Assembly (NCBI GenBank): GCA_038748065.1
Contig: JBCDJG010000039.1
Coordinates: 1 to 47,061, forward strand
DNA from: JBCDJG01 sp038748065
Lineage (GTDB): Bacteria > Pseudomonadota > Gammaproteobacteria > Pseudomonadales > Halieaceae
Direction: 5' to 3'
DNA length: 47,061 nt
This document shows, piece by piece, positions 7,156 through 17,031 of this stretch. The notes under the pieces are model-generated. The model had not been told where the DNA came from. It saw nothing but the letters and a program-made list of their open reading frames with translations, and did no database searches. Position numbers and translations under genes: made by a program. How positions within the stretch are numbered: position 1 is the stretch's first letter; each line of letters starts with the position of its first letter.

Positions 7156-10100
7156 GCAGATCGACCACCTCGCTCTTGTAGGCATAGCCTTTGTAGCCGT
7201 GCCGGAACCCGGCTTCAAGCATTGCCCGGTGTAATGCTTCAGGCGCCTGGGCTTCGCCGTCAATCTTGGCAATGTACAGCTGCTTCCGCCCCCAGGCCAT
7301 GCGTTTCAGGCCGTCGATGAGCGCGCCGGCACGCCGGCCCCGAGATAACTCGTCCTCGCCGAGAAAGGTTGTCACCTGGTCGGAGGACTTGGAAACGTAA
7401 GCCACGAGTTCGCCATTGACAATAATCACGCGCGCGCCCGCCACGCGCGCCAGGCGGACACCCTCCCCGGCAGTTGGCCAAGGCAGCAGGTGTCCATAGG
7501 CATTGGCAGGGTCGGTCGCAGCCAACACCAGAGGATCGGTTTGCTCCGCCGTGTTCCGCAGACGGTCCTCGGCGCCGGGCACGGCGAACTGGCTGGCGCC
7601 CAGGCCTTCCACAAAATAGCCGCGGCGCAGTCGCCCCGCTTCCTCCATGGCCTTCAGTACCGGGTATATACCCGCAAAACCGCCGTTAACGCCCTCCCGG
7701 GCAAGCGCCTCCTTCACCAGAACGCCGTAACGCTCCAGCAGCTGTTGCACCTGAGCCGTGCGCATCTCCGTGGGCGACGGCTCAGCCCAGCTGGAACGGG
7801 CAAACAGGGTCCATCGACCCTCACTACCGGGCAGGCGGGCACTGCGGCCAAAGGTCGAGCGCATGCGAGGGCGGCGGCTACGACGCGAGTTCGACTTACC
7901 GGGTCGCACGCGCAGGCGTGCTCGCAGCGGCGCAAAGCTGTCGTTCCCCACGTTGCCGGACCAGACCAGGTCCCAGAGCGCTTCCAATACATCGTTCGGG
8001 AAGCCGCCCACGGCTCCAACGATGTCGTCAAAGAAGGGCGCCGGGTTGTCGCACAAAAAATCGTAAATACGCTGTGCCAGATCTCCCTCAATAACGCCTG
8101 CGGGGGGTGCCAACAGGGGGTAGTTCTCCGTCAGGTAGAGGGCGATGCGGCCGTCGGAACTGCCGACTGGCTCCAGCCCACGCCACAGCAGCTCGCCCGA
8201 CATAAACAGCTCATTAATCTGCCCCTCTCGATAGTCCTCGACCCGGGCAGGCAGAATTTCGCTTTCCAGGCTGGACGCGGGCAAGGGCACGCCCTGCAGC
8301 TGCTCCACCGCCTCGAAGAGGCCGTCGACGCCGCGCCGGGGCTTCACGACACCCTGCCACTCCGCGACAAAGGCGGAAAACTGTCGATGGTCTACGGCTT
8401 CGATCTGCTGGCGCCAGCCGGCCAGCGAGCGCCGCTTGATCAACTTCAGCACGTCGTGGTCGATCCACTCTCGGGCCGTGCCTCCGGGTGTAAAGCCGCC
8501 CTCAAGCACGCGACCGGCAGCGGCCATATCATTCAGCGCGCGGCGCACCACATCCGCGCCGATGCCGAGACGCGTGGCAATATCCTGTGGCACGAAGGGT
8601 CCGTGGGTGCGCACGAAGCGCGACACCAGATCCGCCAGTGGCGCCTCGCAGGGCTCCAGTAGCGCTACAGGCAGGCCCATAGGCAGCACCGTACCGAGGG
8701 CATCGCGGTAGCGCGAGGCGTCCTCAACGGCTATAAAGCGTGGCTCGCCGGCTATACGAACCTCAATAATGCGCCGGTCTTCCAGCAGCGCATCGACGAG
8801 CGCCTGCAACTGCGCTCGCGTGTCCTCCGCAGCACGATCACCCAGCTCAGCCAGCGTCAGGTCGCCGAGCGCAAGGAGCACGTCATGGATATCATCGCCA
8901 TCCTTCAGCGTCGGCTGGTCGAGCCGACGACAGCGCAAGCTAATCTCCGCGATGGCTTCCGGATCCAGCAGTTCCCTGTAGTCTGCACTGCCCAACAGCT
9001 CCTTGAGCTGGGCATGGTCGAGCGATAAAACCTGGGCCCGCCGCTCAGCCAGCGGCGCATCGGCGTCGTAAATAAAGCTCGCCGTAAAATCGAACAGCAC
9101 CGTCTGGGCAAAGGGCGACGGCGAGTCACTCAGGCAGGTGTGCAGGCGAATCTTGCGACTGCGAATATCCTCGAGTAGCTGCGTCAGGCCGGCGAGATCA
9201 AACACGTCGCTCAGGCACTCGCGGTAGGTCTCCAGGATCATCGGAAATTTAGGGTAGCGCGCCGCTGCATTCATCAGATCTGCCGACTTGCGCCGCTGCA
9301 GCCATAGTGGCGTACGCTGGCCCGGAAAGCGACGGGGTAGCAGGAGCGCGCGGGCGGCATTTTCGCGAAAACGCGCCGCGAACATTGAGGTGTCGGTCAG
9401 GGTCCGAATCAGATCCTCTTCCAGTGTTTCGGCATCCGGGATAAACCACTCGGCCTCCGGCGGCTGATCCGATTCCGGCAGACGGAATACCATGCCGTCG
9501 TCGCTCCACACTGCGTCGATTTCGCCAAAGCGATCGCGCAAACGCTCAGCGGCCGTCATCGCCCATGGCGCGTGCACGCGGGCACCAAAGGGCGACTGCA
9601 GGACAACGCGCCAATCGCCCACCTCATCAATGAAGCTCTCGATGACTATGTGCTCATCTGAGGGAACTTCACCCGCCGCCTCGAACTGATCCTGTACATA
9701 GTCATAGAGTATTTCAGCCGCCTCGGGGTCCAGGGCGTGCTCTTCAACCAGCGACTTCAGCGCCTTGTTCTTCTTCGATCGTGCAAGCCGGCGGGTCAGG
9801 GCGCCAATGGCCCGGCCGAACTCCAGTGGCCGGCCGACACCGTCGCCACGCCAGAACGGCATCTTGCCCTGCTGTCCAGGGGCGGGCTCCACCAGCACCT
9901 GGTCTTTGGAGATTTCCAGCGCGCGCCACATCGAGGCGCCGAGACGGAACACTTCGCCCGCCTGAAGCTCGAAGACCATCTCCTCATCCAGCTCACCAAC
10001 GCGGCTCTTGCTGTTCTCGTTGCCCACGAGGAACACGCCGTATAGACCGCGGTCAGGAATGGTGCCGGCATTGAGTATTGCCGTGCGCTGGGCGCCGCGG

Positions 10101-11704
10101 CGCGGCGTCAACTTCTGGTTGATGCGATCCCAGGTAATGCGTGCCTTGAGCCCGGAAAAATCATCGCTCGGGTAGCGGCCCGACAGCAGGTTCAGAACCT
10201 CATCGTAGGACGCTCTGGGCAGGTCAGCAAAAGGCGCTGCGCCGCGTACCGCCAGATAGAGTGCATCCACGTCCCACTCTTCCATAGCCACCATGGCAAC
10301 AATCTGTTGAGCCAGCACATCCAGCGGGTTTCGCGGATAGGCGGAGGCTTCGACGTGGCCCACCAGCATTTCCTTAGACGCCGCTGCCGCGGACAGCAGG
10401 TCGCCGCGGTACTTGGGGAAGACAATGCCTTTGGACGTCTCACCCACTCCATGACCCGCGCGACCAATACGCTGCAGTCCGGAGGCGATGGACGGCGGTG
10501 ACTCCACCTGAATAACGAGGTCGACGGCGCCCATGTCGATGCCCAATTCCATCGACGAGGTTGCCACCAGCGCCCGCAGCTCGCCGCGCTTAAGACGGTC
10601 TTCCACCTCGGCCCGAGTGTCCTTGGACATGGAACCGTGGTGCGCCCTCGCCAGGTCCTCTTCGGCGGTATCGTTAATCGCCGCCGCCAGGCGCTCCGCC
10701 AGCCGCCGGCTATTCACAAACACCATGGTGGAGCGATGCTCGCGAATCAGAGCAACCAGTCGCGGATAGATGGCCGGCCATATCGAAGCGGGCACTGGGG
10801 ATGTGGCGGCGTTACCCACCACGTTGAACTCATCGGCCGCCTGGTCAACCTGGTCGCCCAAGGGCATACAGATAGAGAGCTCGAAGGGGCGCCGCTCAGA
10901 GGCATCGATAATGTTCACGGCCCGCTCCTCGGGCCGCGCGCCGTTCTCAAGCAGCTCGCAGCCACCCAGCAGGCGAGCTACTTCGTCGAGCGGCCTCTGG
11001 GTCGCCGAGAGACCAATTCGCTGGATGGGTCTGTTGTGCTTGCCGCTCTCGCTGACCAATCGCTCCAGACGCTCCAACGACAGGAACAGGTGCGCGCCGC
11101 GCTTGGTCGACACCATGGTGTGTATCTCGTCGATGATCACGGTCTGCACGCCGTCGAGTATGTCTCGCGCCTTGGAAGTCAGCATCAGGAACAACGATTC
11201 CGGCGTGGTAATCAGTACCTCGGGCGGCTCGCGCAGCATGCGTGCTCGCTCACGGGACTCCGTATCCCCGGACCTGATCGCTACGCGCACCTCCCGGTGC
11301 GCCACACCCTCGCGAGCAGCCACGGCCGAGATACCCGCAAGCGGTGCGCGCAAGTTGCGGTCCACATCGACTCCGAGGGCCTTGAGCGGCGAAATGTACA
11401 GTACCTTGACGCCGGCTTCGGCATCGCTGCGGCCGTCGGCCTCGCTGAACACCAATCGGTCGATGGCCGCCAGGAAGGCAGCCAGGGTTTTGCCCGAACC
11501 CGTGGGTGCAAGCAGCAGCGCGCTTTCGCTTGCAAACAACGCAGGCCAGCTTTCCAGCTGCACCCGGGTCGGGCTGGCGAAGGACTCGCTGAACCAGCTG
11601 CGGGTGCAGGCGTGAAAGAGCGTTTCCGGGATGGGCGTGGAGGCCGTTTTCGCGGTACCAGAAGCGCGCAGTGAACTCTGTTTAGGCATAGAACTATTAC
11701 GCAT
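7148..11704 (-). CDS. lhr: large ATP-dependent helicase Lhr (full length)
   Basis: A superfamily 2 3'-5' DNA helicase. From the ATG at 11704 it has 1518 residues, near the 1538 of E. coli Lhr. Visible motifs are Walker A APTGSGKT (residues 66-73), Walker B/box II IDEIH (about 191-195), motif III SATQRP, and motif VI QRIGRAGH, followed by the winged-helix and long Lhr C-terminal regions. Lhr-CTD homologues have been reported to carry DNA glycosylase activity on uracil, which fits an operon with nei. A short poorly ordered Arg/Ser-rich insert follows LRVRPGK in the C-terminal part. The frame is open to 11824, but that would cross the divergent purT start; ATGs at 11704 and 11689 are both possible, and neither has a strong ribosome-binding site. 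Confidence 0.93.
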   Translation of the reverse strand: MRNSSMPKQSSLRASGTAKTASTPIPETLFHACTRSWFSESFASPTRVQLESWPALFASESALLLAPTGSGKTLAAFLAAIDRLVFSEADGRSDAEAGVKVLYISPLKALGVDVDRNLRAPLAGISAVAAREGVAHREVRVAIRSGDTESRERARMLREPPEVLITTPESLFLMLTSKARDILDGVQTVIIDEIHTMVSTKRGAHLFLSLERLERLVSESGKHNRPIQRIGLSATQRPLDEVARLLGGCELLENGARPEERAVNIIDASERRPFELSICMPLGDQVDQAADEFNVVGNAATSPVPASIWPAIYPRLVALIREHRSTMVFVNSRRLAERLAAAINDTAEEDLARAHHGSMSKDTRAEVEDRLKRGELRALVATSSMELGIDMGAVDLVIQVESPPSIASGLQRIGRAGHGVGETSKGIVFPKYRGDLLSAAAASKEMLVGHVEASAYPRNPLDVLAQQIVAMVAMEEWDVDALYLAVRGAAPFADLPRASYDEVLNLLSGRYPSDDFSGLKARITWDRINQKLTPRRGAQRTAILNAGTIPDRGLYGVFLVGNENSKSRVGELDEEMVFELQAGEVFRLGASMWRALEISKDQVLVEPAPGQQGKMPFWRGDGVGRPLEFGRAIGALTRRLARSKKNKALKSLVEEHALDPEAAEILYDYVQDQFEAAGEVPSDEHIVIESFIDEVGDWRVVLQSPFGARVHAPWAMTAAERLRDRFGEIDAVWSDDGMVFRLPESDQPPEAEWFIPDAETLEEDLIRTLTDTSMFAARFRENAARALLLPRRFPGQRTPLWLQRRKSADLMNAAARYPKFPMILETYRECLSDVFDLAGLTQLLEDIRSRKIRLHTCLSDSPSPFAQTVLFDFTASFIYDADAPLAERRAQVLSLDHAQLKELLGSADYRELLDPEAIAEISLRCRRLDQPTLKDGDDIHDVLLALGDLTLAELGDRAAEDTRAQLQALVDALLEDRRIIEVRIAGEPRFIAVEDASRYRDALGTVLPMGLPVALLEPCEAPLADLVSRFVRTHGPFVPQDIATRLGIGADVVRRALNDMAAAGRVLEGGFTPGGTAREWIDHDVLKLIKRRSLAGWRQQIEAVDHRQFSAFVAEWQGVVKPRRGVDGLFEAVEQLQGVPLPASSLESEILPARVEDYREGQINELFMSGELLWRGLEPVGSSDGRIALYLTENYPLLAPPAGVIEGDLAQRIYDFLCDNPAPFFDDIVGAVGGFPNDVLEALWDLVWSGNVGNDSFAPLRARLRVRPGKSNSRRSRRPRMRSTFGRSARLPGSEGRWTLFARSSWAEPSPTEMRTAQVQQLLERYGVLVKEALAREGVNGGFAGIYPVLKAMEEAGRLRRGYFVEGLGASQFAVPGAEDRLRNTAEQTDPLVLAATDPANAYGHLLPWPTAGEGVRLARVAGARVIIVNGELVAYVSKSSDQVTTFLGEDELSRGRRAGALIDGLKRMAWGRKQLYIAKIDGEAQAPEALHRAMLEAGFRHGYKGYAYKSEVVDLHA

Positions 11705-11802
11705 GAGGGCTTCGCGCAGACCAGCTACAACTCGAGGCCCAGTCACCGCAGAAATTGGTCTACAATCGTGGCCCGCACACCGAGAACACACAGGCCTGCA
11801 CC

Positions 11803-12999
11803 ATGGTATCAATCGGCACCCCATTCTCTGAAACTGCGAAAAGAGTCTTGTTGCTCGGCTCTGGGGAATTGGGCAAGGAGGTCGCTATCGAGCTGCAACG
11901 TTTCGGCGTCGAAGTCATCGCAGCGGACCGCTACGACCATGCGCCCGCCATGCAGGTCGCCGATCGCAGTCATACGCTATCAATGCTGGATGGCGATGCA
12001 CTGCGCAATCTGATTGAAAAGGAGCAGCCGGACCTCATCGTGCCAGAAATCGAGGCCATAGCCACCGACACGCTGGTATCCCTGGAACAGGAAGGGTTCA
12101 AGGTCATTCCCTCAGCCAAGGCCGCACACCTGACCATGAATCGCGAGGGCATTCGTAACCTGGCGGCTCGGGAACTGGGCTTGCCTACGTCAAAATACGC
12201 CTTTGCAGACACCTTCGAGGGCTTTCAGCAGGCGGCCGGCGATATTGGCTTTCCCTGTATCACCAAACCCATTATGAGCTCCTCGGGCAAAGGCCAGAGC
12301 CTGCTGCGTGGTGAAGACGACCTACAGCCCGCCTGGGACTATGCCCAGGAGGGTGGCCGCGCCGGCAAGGGTCGGGTGATTGTTGAGGGCTTCGTCGACT
12401 TTGATTACGAGATCACCCTGCTGACGGTCCGCCACAGCGATGGCGATGGCGGCACCCTTACAAGCTTCTGCGCTCCCATCGGCCACCGGCAGGAGGGCGG
12501 AGATTACCAGGAATCCTGGCAGCCCCAGGCCATGTCAGAGCCGGCACTGGCCAGTGCACAGGACATTGCTGCGCAAGTGACGCAGGCCCTGGGCGGCTGG
12601 GGGCTATTTGGGGTTGAACTGTTCGTAAAAGGCGATGAAGTCATCTTCAGCGAAGTCTCACCCCGGCCCCACGACACCGGTATGGTGACCCTGATCTCTC
12701 AGGACCTGACGGAGTTTGCCCTGCACGCCCGCGCAATATTGGGCCTGCCCATCCCCAACATCCGACTGCTGGCGCCATCGGCGTCGAGCGTTATCCTGGT
12801 CCGCGGCGAGTCGACCACGACCCGCTTTTCAGACCTGCAACTGGCACTGTCAAAACCCGACACGCAGCTCAGGCTGTTCGGCAAGCCCGAGGTGGCCGGG
12901 CAGCGCCGCATGGGAGTGGCGCTGGCCAGAGCCGATTCAGTTGAAGCTGCAAAAGACAAGGCAAACAGCGCTGCCAGCGCCGTGAAAGCCCAGCTTTAG
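11803..12999 (+). CDS. purT: formate-dependent phosphoribosylglycinamide formyltransferase (GAR transformylase 2)
   Basis: Third step of purine synthesis, using formate and ATP instead of formyl-tetrahydrofolate. The 398-residue ATP-grasp protein follows E. coli PurT closely from the N-terminus (RVLLLGSGELGKEVAIELQR, IVPEIEAIATDTL, KPIMSSSGKGQS, EVSPRPHDTGMVTLISQ). The ATG at 11803 is chosen over an upstream in-frame ATG at 11755 because it matches the short leader seen in other PurT proteins. It is divergent from lhr, with about 100 bases between them that must hold both promoters, and it is convergent with the next gene. Confidence 0.97.
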   Translation: MVSIGTPFSETAKRVLLLGSGELGKEVAIELQRFGVEVIAADRYDHAPAMQVADRSHTLSMLDGDALRNLIEKEQPDLIVPEIEAIATDTLVSLEQEGFKVIPSAKAAHLTMNREGIRNLAARELGLPTSKYAFADTFEGFQQAAGDIGFPCITKPIMSSSGKGQSLLRGEDDLQPAWDYAQEGGRAGKGRVIVEGFVDFDYEITLLTVRHSDGDGGTLTSFCAPIGHRQEGGDYQESWQPQAMSEPALASAQDIAAQVTQALGGWGLFGVELFVKGDEVIFSEVSPRPHDTGMVTLISQDLTEFALHARAILGLPIPNIRLLAPSASSVILVRGESTTTRFSDLQLALSKPDTQLRLFGKPEVAGQRRMGVALARADSVEAAKDKANSAASAVKAQL

Positions 13000-13021
13000 C
13001 CCTGCCTGCGGCCCGCGAGTG

Positions 13022-13981
13022 TTAGAACACCTCGTGGCCTGAACGATCGACCGCACGCTCACCGTCAATCAGTTCGCGGTAGAAGTCAAAGAGTCCTTCC
13101 TCGCCAAACTCCGGCGTTGCCTCCGCGTCATAGCAGCCGGCCGCCTCATCCCAAAGCAGCATGGGTTCGGTGGCGTAGTACTGGCCGATTCGGGCCAGTT
13201 CTGCCTTCTCGGCAAGACGAGGCGCCGTTCTGGCCGCAAGCCCTAGCGCCGCCACCATGCCACCGAACAGCGCTGGCGGCACCCGGCGGAAGCGGGGCCG
13301 CTTACCAAGCAACTCAAACAGTACCTCGGCCTGCTCCTGTGGCGTGATTGCAGGGCCTGGCCCGCCGATCGGCAGAATGCGGTTCTCCCGGTCGGGTCTA
13401 TCCAGACAGTCGACGAGGTAGCGTGCGAGATCCCCATCGCTTATGGGTTTACAGGCCGTCAGCCGGCCATTACCCATAAGCAGGAAGGGCTTACCCGCGC
13501 GCAGGCGATCGAGCTGACCGGAGAGTGACTTAAAAAAGGCCGTCGGCCGAACAATGGCATAGTTCACGCCAGACTCAACCAGGGCTTTCTCAAAGGCCAG
13601 CTTGGCATGCTGGAAGGCCAGCCGCGGTTTCTGCACGCAGATCGCCGAGAGCAGCACCATCTTCGATATGCTTGCCGCCTTGACCGCCTCGAGGATGTTG
13701 ATATGAGCCTGGTAATCGATTGCCCAGGCGTCATCAGGCGCCCCGGTGCGCGATGTCATGCACGAGATCACTGCATCGAAACTCTGCCCGAGGAGCGCGT
13801 CGTTCGCTAGCTGACCGGCGTCAAAGCGTCGAACGTCGAGTCCTTCCGCCGCCGGTAACGACGACCCGTCTCGCACAAGGCAGACGACTTCATGGTTTCG
13901 ACTGAGCAGCTCGCGTAGCGTCGCAGACCCAATAGTCCCGCTTGCCCCGAAAAGGAGAATTCGCTGTGGGTTCTGCGACAT
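13022..13981 (-). CDS. NAD(P)-binding reductase, NmrA-like, resembling divinyl-chlorophyllide 8-vinyl-reductase (BciA/DVR)
   Basis: 319 residues with an extended-SDR Rossmann start (RILLFGASGTIGSATLRELL), the central FVRPTAFFKSLSG-like segment (YAIVRPTAFFKSLSG), and a C-terminal pattern ATPEFGEEGLFDFYRELIDGE that resembles the end of DVR/BciA proteins (ATPxxGSDTLFDFYxR). BciA reduces the 8-vinyl group during (bacterio)chlorophyll synthesis. No other pigment gene lies in this window, so either the photosynthesis cluster is elsewhere or this is a paralogue with another substrate. No signal peptide; cytoplasmic. The assignment to an NAD(P)-binding atypical SDR is firm, the DVR label is tentative. 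Confidence 0.7.
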   Translation of the reverse strand: MSQNPQRILLFGASGTIGSATLRELLSRNHEVVCLVRDGSSLPAAEGLDVRRFDAGQLANDALLGQSFDAVISCMTSRTGAPDDAWAIDYQAHINILEAVKAASISKMVLLSAICVQKPRLAFQHAKLAFEKALVESGVNYAIVRPTAFFKSLSGQLDRLRAGKPFLLMGNGRLTACKPISDGDLARYLVDCLDRPDRENRILPIGGPGPAITPQEQAEVLFELLGKRPRFRRVPPALFGGMVAALGLAARTAPRLAEKAELARIGQYYATEPMLLWDEAAGCYDAEATPEFGEEGLFDFYRELIDGERAVDRSGHEVF

Positions 13982-14088
13982 GTATGGCGCCAGAGGATTT
14001 AGACTCGCTACAGCTTACAGGTCTTGCGATAAAAACGGCCACATCAATTTGCTGTTAGCATGGCGCAAGCAACGCACGGGAGATGAAT

Positions 14089-14550
14089 ATGAGCGCAACG
14101 AACGCCTTCTACAACTACATCGTCAACCCGGTCATGCGCAAGCTCCTGAATTCGTCACTGCACGGCATCGTCAGCAAGAATATCGCGATCTTGTATTTCA
14201 CCGGGAAACGCAGCGGACGCGCCTTAAGTACGCCGCTGAGCTATGCCAGGGAAGGCAATACCGTGCGCTTCTTGTCCAGCCAGAACACCCGGTGGTGGCG
14301 CAACTTCCGAGGCGCGGACGCGCCGGTATCGGTGGAAATTGCGCGCGAACGCTTTGACGGCAGCGCGCGCCTCTTGGAGGGGGAAAGCCCTGAGTTCAAC
14401 GACGGCGTGGCCCGTTTCATCAATGCCGTTCCGCGCGACGCGGTGATTTACGGCCTGAAGCTGGACGGCGAGAAAAAGCTGGTTACAGCTTCTCTCGCCG
14501 CCAAGGCAGATCACGTCATACTGGTCGAGGTCACACTCGACAACAGCTAG
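14089..14550 (+). CDS. nitroreductase/deazaflavin-dependent (DDN-like) family protein
   Basis: 153 residues of the split-barrel flavin-binding type: YFTGKRSGRALSTPLSYAREGNTVRFLSS followed by RWWRNFRG is the typical core of the F420/FMN-binding DDN family (PF04075). In mycobacteria such proteins use F420H2; Gammaproteobacteria generally lack F420, so FMN, heme or another ligand is more likely here. Two ATGs exist at 14083 and 14089; GGGAG at 14078-14082 leaves no spacing for the first and a normal 6 bases for the second, so 14089 is the start. The gene is divergent from the reductase at 13981 and convergent with the TonB receptor. Confidence 0.75.
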   Translation: MSATNAFYNYIVNPVMRKLLNSSLHGIVSKNIAILYFTGKRSGRALSTPLSYAREGNTVRFLSSQNTRWWRNFRGADAPVSVEIARERFDGSARLLEGESPEFNDGVARFINAVPRDAVIYGLKLDGEKKLVTASLAAKADHVILVEVTLDNS

Positions 14551-14558
14551 CGCCCCTT

Positions 14559-16832
14559 TTAGAAGTTATAGGTCAAGCGCACGCCATAGCGACGCGGGTT
14601 GACCACTGCCAGCGTTCCGGACAGCGACTCCGCGCTGCGAAAGCCGCTAACGTAGTTTTCATCTGTGAGGTTTTCTACGTAGGCGACAACGCTGAAGTCT
14701 GCGTTGGCAAAACCGGCGCGCAGGTTCCAGTACTCGTAGTCCTCGATATAGTCTGACAGGTTCTCAACATTATCGACCGTCTCGAATACCTCATCACGAT
14801 ACACGTACTCGAGCTGCACGAAGTTATCAAATTCCCCAAGACTGAACTCATAGGCCAGGATACTGCTGAAACTGTATTCCGGCGCAAAGGGCAGGCGGTT
14901 CCCCGACACATCGGCCACCTCGCCCGTCTCGCCAATAATGGCGTCGGGGAAGTCTGTGAAGGTTGCGTCGTTGTAGCCGGCGTTGACCCGCCATTGCAGA
15001 GATTCGGTCAGCAAGGCAACCGCTTCGATCTCAATGCCCTTGGATTCTGCCTCAGCCGCATTCTGAGTCAGGGACGTAGCTGCCAGGGTTTCTTCATCCA
15101 GGAAGAAGCTATTGACCTGTATGTCCTCCCATTCCAGGTAAAACAGCGCAGCATTAAGGCGCAGGCGCTGGTTGAGGAAGAAGCCCTTCATGCCGACTTC
15201 GTAGCTGGTTAAGGTCTCGCTGTCATAAGTCTCCGGTGCGCTGGGGAAGTTATCAACGCCGAGGTTGTAGCCGCCGGGCTTACTACCAACAGCCGCGCTG
15301 CCATAGAAGTTGACGTCATCGTTCAGGAAATAGGTCGCCGTGAAGCGCGGCATCCACTCGTCAAAGTCGGCATCCCCAGACGATGCCGCCGCGAGGCTAC
15401 CATAGGGCGGGAACGGATCATCGCGTTCGAAGATCAGCGATTCTTCGATATCGTCGTGCTGCCAGCGCAATCCAGCTGCCAGAGTCAGCTTGTCGTCAAA
15501 GCCCGTCCAACTCACCTCACCGAAGATGCCATAGCTGGTAACCATGGTTTCATCTCGGTCATTGACAATAAAGATTGGTCGGTCCGGCAGCAGCGACTCG
15601 GGCAGATCAGCACCGAGAATCAGTGGTATCGCAAAGAAGTAGAAGTCTTGCTGGAACTCCCGTAAGGCGAAGCCTGTGTTCTCATCCTCGGCGTAAACGG
15701 CGCCGACCTGCCAGTTTATACTTGAGTCGCCTGAAGACTGCAGGCGAATCTCTGTACTCCAGCTCTCCAGCGTTTCCTCGAGTGAATCAAAGTAGAGCTC
15801 AAGCTCGGTGTGGTCGGCTTCGCCAAACTCGCTGGACTCGTGATCGATATAGCCAGTGACAGATATCAGGCTGAAGCTATCAAAGTCATATTGCAGTCTG
15901 GCGGTCGCGATGGTGGTTTCACCCTCGCTCTTTAGCGGGATATTGCTCTGAATCGTATCGTCGTTATCCGGCCAGTAACCCGCCTCTACCGGGTAGAGCT
16001 CGAAGCCCACCTCCTCCAGGAAGGGTAAAAGTTCGCCAGTCGGCACCGCATTGTTGAAGCCCTGTTCGAATTCGGAGCGCGACAGGCTCAGATCGGCGGT
16101 AAATCGATCATTCGGGGTCCAGCGGAGAATGCCGCGAAGGCCGTGTTCATCGTAATCGTTAGTAGCGTTGCTAGGCCCCTCATTATCAAGAAAGCCGCCG
16201 CCTTCCTCGTAATAGCCGTTCAGGCGTATCGCCACGGTGTCGGTGATGGGCACGTTGATGGCGCCATTGACTTCGTAGGTGTCGAAGTTGGCTGCCCGAG
16301 CGCTGATGCGACCCTCGAGTTCATCGCTCGGCTTCTGGGACGTGATGCTGATGGCACCGGCGGCAGCATTCCGACCAAACAGCGTACTCTGCGGGCCGCG
16401 CAGCACCTCGATGCGTTCCACGTCGATTAGCTGCTGATCGTATGTCGCATTTTCGCTCACTGGCGCCACGTTGAATTCGTCAACATAGAAGCCGACCACG
16501 TTCTGTGCGCCACCAATGTTGGAAATACCGCGCAGGCCGACTTCATTGCGCAGACGATTGCCCGTGTTCACCGCCGCGATATTGGGGGTTAGATCGAGGT
16601 AGTCGGCCAGGTTCTCGATGTTCTGGCGCTCAATAGTCGCGGCATCGAACACGTTGGCACTGATCGGCACATCCTGCAGGCTCTGGGTCCGCCGCTGGGC
16701 CGTGACAACCACTTCCTCCAGGCCAAAGGAGGTCTCGCTGGGGCCCTGAGCCAGTGTGGGCTGCATGTGCAGGGCAGAGAATACTGCCGCCGCCAGCGCA
16801 GATTTCTGCCAAATAGTGAGGTGTTGCTTCAT
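14559..16832 (-). CDS. TonB-dependent outer-membrane receptor
   Basis: 757 residues: signal peptide ending near QPTLAQG, a TonB-box-like stretch LEEVVVTAQRR, a plug domain (VPISANVFDAATIERQNIENLADYLDLTPN, ending VERIEVLRGPQSTLFGRNAAAGAI) and a 22-strand barrel that ends in Phe (YGVRLTYNF). It imports a substrate across the outer membrane with energy from TonB/ExbBD. The start at 16832 (MKQHLTIW) rather than 16862 is supported by GGAG 9 bases upstream and by the signal peptide. It lies downstream of the candidate lyase gene on the same strand, 200 bases away, so uptake of uronate oligosaccharides is the likely job; this is inference from position. The fold is the single-component type, without a SusD partner. 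Confidence 0.9.
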   Translation of the reverse strand: MKQHLTIWQKSALAAAVFSALHMQPTLAQGPSETSFGLEEVVVTAQRRTQSLQDVPISANVFDAATIERQNIENLADYLDLTPNIAAVNTGNRLRNEVGLRGISNIGGAQNVVGFYVDEFNVAPVSENATYDQQLIDVERIEVLRGPQSTLFGRNAAAGAISITSQKPSDELEGRISARAANFDTYEVNGAINVPITDTVAIRLNGYYEEGGGFLDNEGPSNATNDYDEHGLRGILRWTPNDRFTADLSLSRSEFEQGFNNAVPTGELLPFLEEVGFELYPVEAGYWPDNDDTIQSNIPLKSEGETTIATARLQYDFDSFSLISVTGYIDHESSEFGEADHTELELYFDSLEETLESWSTEIRLQSSGDSSINWQVGAVYAEDENTGFALREFQQDFYFFAIPLILGADLPESLLPDRPIFIVNDRDETMVTSYGIFGEVSWTGFDDKLTLAAGLRWQHDDIEESLIFERDDPFPPYGSLAAASSGDADFDEWMPRFTATYFLNDDVNFYGSAAVGSKPGGYNLGVDNFPSAPETYDSETLTSYEVGMKGFFLNQRLRLNAALFYLEWEDIQVNSFFLDEETLAATSLTQNAAEAESKGIEIEAVALLTESLQWRVNAGYNDATFTDFPDAIIGETGEVADVSGNRLPFAPEYSFSSILAYEFSLGEFDNFVQLEYVYRDEVFETVDNVENLSDYIEDYEYWNLRAGFANADFSVVAYVENLTDENYVSGFRSAESLSGTLAVVNPRRYGVRLTYNF

Positions 16833-17031
16833 CGTTTTTCGCTCCAGCAATAGAACCCGCATTAGCCAGCAATATGGCCCTGCGGATCGAATGACTAACT
16901 ATCTTTATGGGCGGATACTTTATTGGCGGGGGCGATGCGCGACCAACAAAAATGCGTGCTGATTGCGACCACGCATTCAGGTAGTGGAGTTTTCAGGCGT
17001 TTTGGCTCGTCAGTGCGAACCAGGAAGGGCC
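16833..17031. other. intergenic spacer upstream of the TonB receptor
   Basis: About 200 bases between the stop of the anchored candidate lyase and the TonB receptor start, both on the minus strand. I find no GTAC-N4-GTAC palindrome and no clear terminator hairpin. It probably holds the receptor promoter, but no convincing -35/-10 pair stands out. Confidence 0.4.

Noticed and set aside
7490..8662. Long open frame (390 codons) on the plus strand inside lhr
   Set aside because: It is antisense to a well-conserved helicase and shows no domain; long shadow frames are common opposite GC-rich coding sequence.
10637..11674. Long open frame (345 codons) on the plus strand opposite the Lhr helicase motifs
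   Set aside because: It is antisense to Walker A/B of Lhr, has no recognisable domain and lacks its own ribosome-binding site.
14089..14550. F420-dependent nitroreductase
   Set aside because: The fold matches, but F420 is not expected in this lineage and no F420 genes are near, so the cofactor is left open.
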